Below, piece after piece: positions 12,203 to 19,311 of a DNA stretch of 20,427 bases; within the stretch, counting starts at the first letter, position 1; every line of letters begins with the position of its first letter. Source of the DNA: a virus. Position numbers and translations under genes: made by a program. The stretch lies in the IMG/VR virus record IMGVR_UViG_3300007234_003699, positions 1 to 20,427 of that record; one strand, 5' to 3'. Below the pieces are notes generated by a model. It saw only the letters and a program-made list of their open reading frames with translations. It searched no databases and had not been told where the DNA came from.

Positions 12203-13375
12203 TCATAAACTTAATACCACGCCTGGATTGGTATCATGCCAAAAGAAACTCCCTTCTTTCTTTTTTGACCCCAACCGTATAGTCCCATCTTCTACAGCTG
12301 TCTCAATATCTACCTTATCGATAATAACAAAGTCAAAGTTTTGTTTATTAGGACGATATAAATGGAATAAAATACTATCTACTTTAATTTTTTCCATATA
12401 TGCTTCTAAGTTAATCTTTACCATTTGCTTCATAATTTTATTTGCATCGGTAAAATCTGTATTAGAATTAATGTACTTTGTAGTCACGCTTTTATTTTCA
12501 AAGAAAATACCGGCGATGCCTTTTTGTATATTTTCTACAATAAAAGATTCATCGCTGCCGGCATTCGATAATAATTCATAAAAATCTCGTATAGCAATTG
12601 CTATATTTGTATGATCAGTATCGTCCATAAATTGATCATAATCCTCATCAGAAATTTTGCCATTTTGATTAATCAGATATAACAAATAACCAATAAATGA
12701 CGATTCTAATGATTTCTTACCACGTGCCTGTGAACCTAGTCTTGCCTCTTTTCCTTTTACCTCTAATGTACGTCCGTCGACTTCTAAATCGCCGCCGCCT
12801 TGTTTGTTTGTAACATTAGCAAACAGCAATGCCAATGCAATCTCTGCAGGACCGGTAGAATTGCCGCCAGAGTCGGCGCCTGGTTGTATCTGCATCAATT
12901 CACTTATTGTTTCAGCTGACAATCCAGATTGGTCAACGATATTTCCTTTAAACGGCGTTGAACTTATTGTCAAGTTAGGAGGCGATTCAAAATATTTAAG
13001 TACATCTACCACATTCGGTAATTGCGCTATACGATTGAATATTACTTTAACTGCTCTATTTCCTAATTGATACGCACTTGGTACCATTCCTTTCGATGTT
13101 AAATAAGGAACAAGCGTTTTACGGTATCCAATTGATACTATAAATGACTTTAGCTCATCTAACTCTTCATCAGTAAATTCAGTGTTAGCAATTAAATCTT
13201 TTATATCTGCTTTATCGCCCGATGCTTCTATAATCATATCCACATTTGTAGCCGGCACGCTAAACTCTGACATCACCTCGTCTAATACATTTAACTCATG
13301 AGTACTGTATGGAGCTTCGGCATAACCTTTTGGTAGTCGATAAAACCATTCTTTTATAATTTTTTCCGTATCCAT
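12203..13375 (-). CDS. PD-(D/E)XK nuclease-like phage protein
   Basis: The 390-residue protein has a helical N-terminal half and a central segment with the order of the PD-(D/E)XK fold: E178 in GPAEIALALLF, D196 in GGGDLEVDG, and E205-V-K207 in RTLEVKGKEARLG. These are the expected metal-binding and catalytic residues of restriction-endonuclease-like nucleases. The C-terminal part (about 290-390) is alpha/beta and ends in HDTNPGVVLSL. The ATG at 13375 has no Shine-Dalgarno and follows an AT-rich element (13397-13409). The gene stands directly after the polymerase, so a role in replication, recombination or host DNA degradation is plausible; a structural role cannot be excluded, because related phage proteins are mostly listed as hypothetical. 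The catalytic reading is by motif only. Confidence 0.62.
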   Translation of the reverse strand: MDTEKIIKEWFYRLPKGYAEAPYSTHELNVLDEVMSEFSVPATNVDMIIEASGDKADIKDLIANTEFTDEELDELKSFIVSIGYRKTLVPYLTSKGMVPSAYQLGNRAVKVIFNRIAQLPNVVDVLKYFESPPNLTISSTPFKGNIVDQSGLSAETISELMQIQPGADSGGNSTGPAEIALALLFANVTNKQGGGDLEVDGRTLEVKGKEARLGSQARGKKSLESSFIGYLLYLINQNGKISDEDYDQFMDDTDHTNIAIAIRDFYELLSNAGSDESFIVENIQKGIAGIFFENKSVTTKYINSNTDFTDANKIMKQMVKINLEAYMEKIKVDSILFHLYRPNKQNFDFVIIDKVDIETAVEDGTIRLGSKKKEGSFFWHDTNPGVVLSL

Positions 13376-13396
13376 GCGAAATAATAGTTTTTTAGT

Positions 13397-13409
13397 TTTA
13401 TATAAATAT
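13397..13409 (-). promoter_or_regulatory. AT-rich element shared by two gene starts
   Basis: The 13-mer ATATTTATATAAA (minus strand) here is identical to 2973-2985. Both copies lie 15-22 bases upstream of an ATG that has no ribosome site (13375 and 2957). Here no convincing -35 is seen. It may be a promoter element or an unstructured translation-start region; the 42-base gap holds nothing else. Confidence 0.3.
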
Positions 13410-13417
13410 TGGCTCGA

Positions 13418-14755
13418 TTAACGATTCATCGTCCTCATCGAATTATAATTAGTGCCGGCCTTGATTTTAACTGGGAACTTCCCTTCTTCCGAAATTATAT
13501 CGATTAAATCGGTAACGACATTACCGCCGTCATTAAGGTCAAAATCAAATAACAATGAGTCATACGTATATAAAACTAATAAACTTTTAAAGTCTTGCAA
13601 GTATTCTATTACATTTGATATCACTTGAATATTGCGTTCCGTCTCAGTTGCTTGTAGAATATAGTTAAACAACTTATTTGGATTCATATCTGGTAACTTA
13701 TCTTTGTACATGGGTCGCTTTAATGTCGGTGTATATATGACACCAGACTTTTTAAATTCAGACCATGTATTTCCTATAAACGTCCGTACCTTACCAAAAA
13801 ATGGAATCTTTGCAAAATCATCATCAATACCTCCGTACAATAGACGAAATGTAATTTGTTTACTTTCTTCATATTCCTGCTCGGATAACTGCTCTTTACC
13901 AAAATACTGTTTACCAAAGTATTCGTGAACTGACCCATTTGGTAACTGGTAATCGATCATGTCCGCAATTAAACGAACGTGATATGCATCAAAGTCCATT
14001 TCCAACAAAATGCCGCGGCGGAATCTACTTATAAATGCTGATCGGCTGCCGTCTTCTTTGTTTAATGCGGCATAGTTAACGCCGCCAAACTTATTCGAAG
14101 GACGTCCGGTGACTGTATATAAATTGTATTCCGTAAATGCTCTATGTCCTTGCAAAGCATCTAATTTTAATTTTTCTTCAAATATCATTCTGTTAACCGT
14201 TATGCCTGATGTCTCAATTGCATAAAAGTTATCCACAGTTAAATGTTCATATTGATCAAAGGCCGGTGTTTTTGTAAACGTTTGATACGAATCCATAAAC
14301 TTACTGCGCATTGATATGCATCTTTCAATATGACGAGTAATAGGTAGCCAATCATTTGTATTCGTTTCGTTATACCACCATCGATTCCATGCCTCATGAG
14401 CAGCCGTATTTGTATTATCTAGTGGTAACATCTTATGCGTCTGCCACCATGCAATCATATCGGCATCTATACACGAATGCGGATAGAAATAACAGAATCG
14501 CTTTTTAGCTAATACAAAGATATCATGGTCACTTACTAGTTCGTGTATACGTTCTCTTTGATGGCTAATGCAGTCCATATGACGGAAAGATATAATAAAA
14601 TCTCTGTCTTCCGATATTGAATATATGTATAGAAAGCTAATATCATTATGCATATAATGACGAAAGACATCCGAGTACATCGGTATCCAAAATGAATCGC
14701 CGGATGCTACTGCATCTTTTACAATCTGAAACTCTTCGTTAGTCTCAACTATCAT
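13418..14755 (-). CDS. Divergent family A DNA polymerase without nuclease domains
   Basis: The 445-residue protein has the palm/fingers motifs of family A polymerases. TVTGRPSNKFGGVNYAAL (214-231) is the template-contact motif. Motif A is LLEMDFDAYHVRLIADM, with catalytic D254; H259 stands where E. coli Pol I has the steric-gate Glu710. Motif B is K299-QIT-F303-RLL-Y307-G, matching K758/F762/Y766. Motif C is TY398-D399-S400, where HDE is usual; the catalytic Asp is kept. The N-terminal 170 residues may be a degenerate 3'-5' exonuclease fold; I find no DxE motif there. The 5' nuclease is the separate gene at 7905-8954. The ATG at 14755 has AAGAG directly abutting it, so no normal ribosome site, and sits six bases after the -10. 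Most T4-type phages use a family B enzyme, so this is an unusual replicase or an accessory enzyme. Confidence 0.88.
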   Translation of the reverse strand: MIVETNEEFQIVKDAVASGDSFWIPMYSDVFRHYMHNDISFLYIYSISEDRDFIISFRHMDCISHQRERIHELVSDHDIFVLAKKRFCYFYPHSCIDADMIAWWQTHKMLPLDNTNTAAHEAWNRWWYNETNTNDWLPITRHIERCISMRSKFMDSYQTFTKTPAFDQYEHLTVDNFYAIETSGITVNRMIFEEKLKLDALQGHRAFTEYNLYTVTGRPSNKFGGVNYAALNKEDGSRSAFISRFRRGILLEMDFDAYHVRLIADMIDYQLPNGSVHEYFGKQYFGKEQLSEQEYEESKQITFRLLYGGIDDDFAKIPFFGKVRTFIGNTWSEFKKSGVIYTPTLKRPMYKDKLPDMNPNKLFNYILQATETERNIQVISNVIEYLQDFKSLLVLYTYDSLLFDFDLNDGGNVVTDLIDIISEEGKFPVKIKAGTNYNSMRTMNR

Positions 14756-14772
14756 CTCTTAAATATAAGAGA
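14755..14772. repeat. Inverted repeat TCTCTT-N6-AAGAGA over the polymerase promoter -10 and start
   Basis: The arms TCTCTTA and TAAGAGA form a perfect 7-bp inverted repeat around AATA. It includes the -10 hexamer and reaches the A of the polymerase ATG. Half sites and spacing equal those at 10923-10940. Confidence 0.5.
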
Positions 14773-14790
14773 TAATTTTCATGTTGACAA
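14762..14790 (-). promoter_or_regulatory. Sigma70-like promoter with leaderless start at the polymerase gene
   Basis: On the minus strand TTGTCA (14785-14790; 5 of 6) and TATATT (14762-14767; 5 of 6) are 17 bases apart. The predicted first nucleotide is the A of the ATG at 14755. The -35 begins directly after the stop codon of the upstream tail gene, so this is the boundary between the tail block and the replication block. Confidence 0.65.
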
Positions 14791-14791
14791 A

Positions 14792-15352
14792 TTATTTAGA
14801 AAATTCTGTAAAATCAGAAAGGTATCTAGTTATACCTGGCATACGCTGTTCATTTGCCGTCACAACACGTTTATTTGTAGCAAATACATTATCAAGTGAA
14901 CCAACTAGAAGCCATTTCAATCGCAACTCTGAATATAACTGGCTATTAATACCTTGTTTATTTTGAGAATTGATATTACGAAAATCATTAAGCGAAACCT
15001 CATATATTAGGCTACGGTCATTTCTTTTCTGTATAAAATATCTTTCAATAAACCCTGCCTGATAATCTTTATCTGTCGGTTTTGGATAAAAGTATTTTGG
15101 TGCAGTATGATTATTATATTGACGGCCTGTTATTTGAGCATATCTAGATGTGTTTTCGTCATTAAATACGGTTGTATATTTAATTAGTTCTTTATCAAAC
15201 TTTGAAGGCTTACTTCCTGTGTATACAGCACCGTTCGGGTACACATGATATGGCCCTATATATTCTAAACGATCGTCAGCTGTAGCATATTCTTTTCCTT
15301 GAGTATAACTTTGACGTAGTTTATTTGATGGTGAATATATTGGACGTTGCAT
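14792..15352 (-). CDS. Conserved baseplate-region protein, unknown role (186 aa)
   Basis: The 186-residue protein contains DRLEYIGPYHVYPNGAVYTG (27-46), followed later by AGFIERYFIQKRNDRSLIYE and a C-terminal SELRLKWLLVGS segment. I know this pattern (IGPYH, YTG, KRYF-QK, L-W-L-G) as a family of small proteins found beside baseplate genes in many T4-related phages, usually without assigned function. It is mostly beta-strand with no membrane segment. CGGAG lies five bases before the ATG at 15352, and the gap to the hub gene is one base. It is the last gene of the tail block in this window. A structural baseplate role is inferred from context. Confidence 0.7.
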   Translation of the reverse strand: MQRPIYSPSNKLRQSYTQGKEYATADDRLEYIGPYHVYPNGAVYTGSKPSKFDKELIKYTTVFNDENTSRYAQITGRQYNNHTAPKYFYPKPTDKDYQAGFIERYFIQKRNDRSLIYEVSLNDFRNINSQNKQGINSQLYSELRLKWLLVGSLDNVFATNKRVVTANEQRMPGITRYLSDFTEFSK

Positions 15353-15353
15353 G

Positions 15354-17210
15354 TTACTCCGGCTGTAATCTACATGTTGTTGTTAGTGATGTTTTCCAGT
15401 CATTATTATCAACTGTATGTGTTATCCGCGTTACAGTAAATGCTAATCGCAGTCCGCCGGCGGCGTTACGATATATTGCTGGTAAATTTTTTGCTGTCAC
15501 TAAATCGCCAAATTTAAAACCTTTTATACCATTTAATGTAATATTCATCTCCAATGGATATATTGCTGCAATCTTATTAGTCTTAACTTGTTTGCTAGCA
15601 TCTTGTGATGCTATAAATTGACCATATAACTCTTTATATCCACTAAATGCCTCAGGGTTAAAATCATCAGTATATGCCTTTTTATCTGCAGCTAATAGTG
15701 CAGCTGATAAGTTAGGTGCTGGTGGCGATTCTACAGTTTGTTCATCGATTGCCGCTAAAGCATTTGCATCATTAGATTCAATTGTAGTACCAGTTCCTTT
15801 TGTAAATGCATCTGACTGAATGTCTTTGGGAACTTTACCGGTAAGTGATAAGTCTCTAGTAATGCCGTCGCCGCCGGCTTGTAGTACATCAAACACTAAT
15901 GGAGTTACTGTATCTGCAGATACTTCTCGCTTATTTACAATCAATAACTTGCCGATAGCAGGATTATTCTCCGCATCTGGGTCAGCTACTAGTGATAAAT
16001 CGTAAATGCCACATGATGCTGATTTTATACGTGCTAATAATTTTTCAATAAAATCTCGTACTAATAGCTGCGGCGGTTGATTTTTTTCTACTGTCTTAGA
16101 GGATTCTGATTCAATTTCACGTAAAAATTCTCGACAAAATAAAATATTTTCAAAACCAGATGCAATCTGCAAGCCGGCAATGTTTGTTACATCATCAAAC
16201 CGCAATACCGATGTTGGCGCCGTATCCATGCCGCCGTAGTTATTATCGCTGACTTGCGCATTTCCTATTGCACTACCTTTAGGATGTAACCATACTACAC
16301 TCATTGGGTCTATACTTTTTAACTTAATAGTCCCAGAATCGTTTGATAACGAAGTAATTGGTGATTCTGTATTAAACTCTATTACTGTTTTCTTTGTAGC
16401 ATTTTCACACCACTTGTTTATTACTTCAATTAAAAATCCAAAAGTAAAATAATTCGTACGTTGCTCATTAAACGTGCCAGTATTAATAACCGAGCTCGGA
16501 TACTTATACCCATCAGGCAATACTATTGAAAATCCTGCTTCCATACCTTCGGATTGAAACCCCGATCCATGGGCAGGCGAAAATCCGCTAGCGCCTGGAG
16601 CTAATGCATTTTGGCATACATAATCTGCATAATCGATAATACTCTGTACAGGTTTTGATTCGTTAAACAAAGCATAATTAGTAACAAATTGCAAATTTTG
16701 TTTACTAGCTGCAAAAGTCGATGTGCCGCCGGATAAAGATGTACTTTCCATCGGCGTACCTTGACCGACCGCTTTAAACTCGCAGTCAACTGAATTATCA
16801 CGATTAATTTTAAAACTAAAATCATAAACGACGGCATCAACAGTTAAAGGATCTACCGGTGGATTTGGTGATGCATATCCACATTCTAATGTAACATGGC
16901 AACCCGGCTTTAACATTGCTTCATGCAATTCATCGAACTGAGCTAAGGTATAACACTTAAATTTTGCCGATGACCGACGGAGAGAACCGGCATCCCCTTC
17001 GAGTGATATTTCTATACCTTGTAATGACGGTTTTGGCCGAAAGTCTTCATATACAGTATTTTTATATGGCAACGTCACATTTGGGCCATTTCCATTATAA
17101 CCTTTGCCAGTAACTTTAGCATATGCAGTTGGCCTAATACGACCCAAAGATTTAAAATTTTCAATCGAGTCTTTAACAGATTGGTCGACACTTCTATAAA
17201 ATAACCCCAT
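15354..17210 (-). CDS. Baseplate hub-like tail protein (618 aa)
   Basis: The 618-residue protein shows features of a tail hub. An N-terminal beta domain contains GIEISLEGDAGSLRRSSAKF and later PGCHVTLECGYASPNPPVDP, similar in style to hub/gp27-type tube-like domains. The central region is large and poorly conserved. The C-terminal domain (about 545-618) contains YPLEMNITLNGIKGFKFGDL followed by LPAIYR and FTVTRITHTVDNNDWKTSLT, which is the typical ending of phage baseplate hub proteins. It would sit at the end of the tail tube, holding the spike. The neighbours (LysM protein upstream, tape measure beyond) agree. AGAG lies seven bases before the ATG at 17210. No lysozyme domain is seen. The exact equivalence to T4 gp27 is uncertain. 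Confidence 0.68.
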   Translation of the reverse strand: MGLFYRSVDQSVKDSIENFKSLGRIRPTAYAKVTGKGYNGNGPNVTLPYKNTVYEDFRPKPSLQGIEISLEGDAGSLRRSSAKFKCYTLAQFDELHEAMLKPGCHVTLECGYASPNPPVDPLTVDAVVYDFSFKINRDNSVDCEFKAVGQGTPMESTSLSGGTSTFAASKQNLQFVTNYALFNESKPVQSIIDYADYVCQNALAPGASGFSPAHGSGFQSEGMEAGFSIVLPDGYKYPSSVINTGTFNEQRTNYFTFGFLIEVINKWCENATKKTVIEFNTESPITSLSNDSGTIKLKSIDPMSVVWLHPKGSAIGNAQVSDNNYGGMDTAPTSVLRFDDVTNIAGLQIASGFENILFCREFLREIESESSKTVEKNQPPQLLVRDFIEKLLARIKSASCGIYDLSLVADPDAENNPAIGKLLIVNKREVSADTVTPLVFDVLQAGGDGITRDLSLTGKVPKDIQSDAFTKGTGTTIESNDANALAAIDEQTVESPPAPNLSAALLAADKKAYTDDFNPEAFSGYKELYGQFIASQDASKQVKTNKIAAIYPLEMNITLNGIKGFKFGDLVTAKNLPAIYRNAAGGLRLAFTVTRITHTVDNNDWKTSLTTTCRLQPE

Positions 17211-17212
17211 CG

Positions 17213-17506
17213 TTATCTCTCTTTATTTGCAGCATCAGATAAGTCTTCGAATTGTCGTTGATCATATTTAGGAATACGAATCTGTAAACCTGTTGGTACG
17301 GCAAATGTCCCTTTTCCTAAATTATTAGCTTCTGCTATAATCCACCATAACCTAGCATCTTTATAAAATTCTTGAGCTATCAAATCTAATCGATCGCCAG
17401 ATCTAGAAAAAATATATACATCTTCACTAGACGGATTAGGAATTTTATATCGTGCAGTTTTGTATCTTTTGTTTTCTGTCGTTGTATGTTTATATCTATT
17501 TATCAT
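17213..17506 (-). CDS. LysM-domain baseplate protein (gp53-like)
   Basis: The 97-residue protein is essentially one LysM domain (about 30-78): SRSGDRLDLIAQEFYKDARL, then WWIIAEANNLGKGTFAVPTG and LQIRIPKY. The D-R-L-WW-IIAEAN pattern is typical of phage tail LysM proteins such as T4 baseplate wedge gp53 and the gpX-type proteins, where the domain mediates protein contacts rather than peptidoglycan cutting. T4 gp53 is twice as long, so this is a minimal form. The ATG at 17506 overlaps the stop of the upstream tail gene (ATGA), with AAGGAG five bases before it. A baseplate assignment is good; wedge position is inferred. Confidence 0.82.
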   Translation of the reverse strand: MINRYKHTTTENKRYKTARYKIPNPSSEDVYIFSRSGDRLDLIAQEFYKDARLWWIIAEANNLGKGTFAVPTGLQIRIPKYDQRQFEDLSDAANKER

Positions 17507-19308
17507 GCAACTCCTTGACCTTCAAAATCATCTTGATCTTCTACAGATATCGGCTGATCTGTAAATACTATATCAGATGAGTTTGTAGCAAAAAATGGCG
17601 TACTAGAATCAGTTAACCCAGATCCGATATAAATAAACTCGCACTGTACATTTGTATATAACGGCTTACTATTACCGACAGTGGTTTCTGTACTCGTAAT
17701 GGACCGCATATTGTATGGATATTCCGTTGTAGATGCCGGCAATGCCCATGGCGTCTCTGTATCCCAATCATATGATATACTTGTTAAAATAACTGGCATG
17801 CCTTTGTATAAGCCGCCCAATGTTAAAGAAGTGCGATTAGCATAATAACCTACCGACGTATTATACGTTGGGTAAGCTTTTCGGGCCAACGCACTTAACT
17901 TATTCCATAAAGAATTTATTTCAGTCGATTTTTCCACAGCAACCATAAAACCTAGTGATATATCACGCTGGTACCCAGTATACATATATCGTTGATCTGC
18001 CCGACCTTGATCTTGTTCGCCGGACCAATTGGCTTCAACACCGTCCGATAAAGAACTGATATATGCTTTAAATTTTGTACTGCCAATTTTTAGTTCAACT
18101 AATTCGCCGGAGTGAACGTTTTTGTTATATTCTTGTTGCACATCAGTAAACCGTTCGCCCGTCAAAAAATCTATATCTACTTTAGAATTACTACGTGTTT
18201 TAGCACGATCACGCGTTACAGAATAAGATGTAATAGAACGATACCGGTCAATTTTTGAAGTGCCGGTACCATAACCATTTGGAAGGTCTTTGCCTAGGCC
18301 GGGGGCTGGTTTAAATATCTTTGATTCAAATGATTCATCATTGATCTGAGTTTTTAGATTTACATCTATATCATCTATTGTACGTTGCGCTACGTAAGAT
18401 TCGGGTGCTGTATTGAACTCGGTTGTAAGTTTAAAATTAGAATCACCTTTTGCTAAACGATTAAATTTTGTTGATTCTTCGTCGTTACGCGCGCCGACAT
18501 TATCACTATAACGAATTTGTACTCCTTGTACATTGAAAAGTCTAGGAATACGTATAAAGCTTTGAGATAATAACGAAGCAGGATTATATGCCAACTTAGT
18601 TAATATTGGTTTATTAGCGCCGAGCCTCGTTTCCTGATCAGGGTTTTGTAGTCCTAATAATGACTGTTTACCTAAAAACAATAAGCCAGACGGTTTTATT
18701 AAAAATTTACCAATACGTACAGCATCTAATGCAATACGTTGTACAGACGTTATAACACCTCCGCGTGGAATTTCTGCGCTTGGCATGCCTGAAATAGAAT
18801 ACCTTTGTGGATCAGATGAACCATCTCTTTGTATACCTCTCAATATATAAGGCTCTTTAGCATATGGCATTAAGTTAAATGCATCTTCACGTACATTAAA
18901 ACGATTGTACATATCATCAATTGGGGAATTAGCTGTATATGTGTCTGCTAATCCTGCCAATGATAAATTATTATATACATCTTCGTATCTATTTGATGTA
19001 TTAAACCCAGTGCGTGTAATATCGAATGTATGCGTCTGACCTTTCGGTCCTATAGGAAACTTTGTACCTGAGCCTAATTGATTTATTCTAGATGCATTGC
19101 CTTGGCCTGCAATTGTAAATGAATCTTTAGTTGTTATTTGATTATAAGAAACGGCAGACCCTTTATTAGAATATCCATTTGCATTAGTAGAAATTGTACC
19201 GTTAGCATTAAGTTTAAAATCAGTCTGTTCAACGGATGTGTTAGGCTTAAAGCCAGGCGGAACTTTTTCGTAAAAAGAATATGCTGATTTTAAATCTGAT
19301 AAAGGCAT
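17503..19308 (-). CDS. Tail/baseplate structural protein (601 aa)
   Basis: The 601-residue protein has a Gly/Ser/Asn-rich N-terminal region (about 30-130) and a mixed beta C-terminal domain (about 405-570) with VELKIGSTKFKAYISSLSDG, WSGEQDQGRADQRYMYTGYQ and RDISLGFMVAVEKSTEINSL, followed by GMPVILTSISYDWDTETPW. This F-A-I--L-D--W-G--GR-D--Y-Y-GY-R-I-F-F pattern occurs in tail-tube-initiator or baseplate hub proteins of myoviruses. No enzymatic motif is seen. AGGA lies nine bases before the ATG at 19308, which follows the tape-measure gene by three bases. That place, after the tape measure and before LysM and hub, is usual for baseplate or tube-initiator proteins. Precise role unknown. Confidence 0.65.
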   Translation of the reverse strand: MPLSDLKSAYSFYEKVPPGFKPNTSVEQTDFKLNANGTISTNANGYSNKGSAVSYNQITTKDSFTIAGQGNASRINQLGSGTKFPIGPKGQTHTFDITRTGFNTSNRYEDVYNNLSLAGLADTYTANSPIDDMYNRFNVREDAFNLMPYAKEPYILRGIQRDGSSDPQRYSISGMPSAEIPRGGVITSVQRIALDAVRIGKFLIKPSGLLFLGKQSLLGLQNPDQETRLGANKPILTKLAYNPASLLSQSFIRIPRLFNVQGVQIRYSDNVGARNDEESTKFNRLAKGDSNFKLTTEFNTAPESYVAQRTIDDIDVNLKTQINDESFESKIFKPAPGLGKDLPNGYGTGTSKIDRYRSITSYSVTRDRAKTRSNSKVDIDFLTGERFTDVQQEYNKNVHSGELVELKIGSTKFKAYISSLSDGVEANWSGEQDQGRADQRYMYTGYQRDISLGFMVAVEKSTEINSLWNKLSALARKAYPTYNTSVGYYANRTSLTLGGLYKGMPVILTSISYDWDTETPWALPASTTEYPYNMRSITSTETTVGNSKPLYTNVQCEFIYIGSGLTDSSTPFFATNSSDIVFTDQPISVEDQDDFEGQGVA

Positions 19309-19311
19309 TTA

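Noticed and set aside
12180-12581. Plus-strand open frame of 133 codons
   Set aside because: It is a mirror of the nuclease-like gene, Phe/Ser/Ile-rich as expected for antisense frames, and has no motif.
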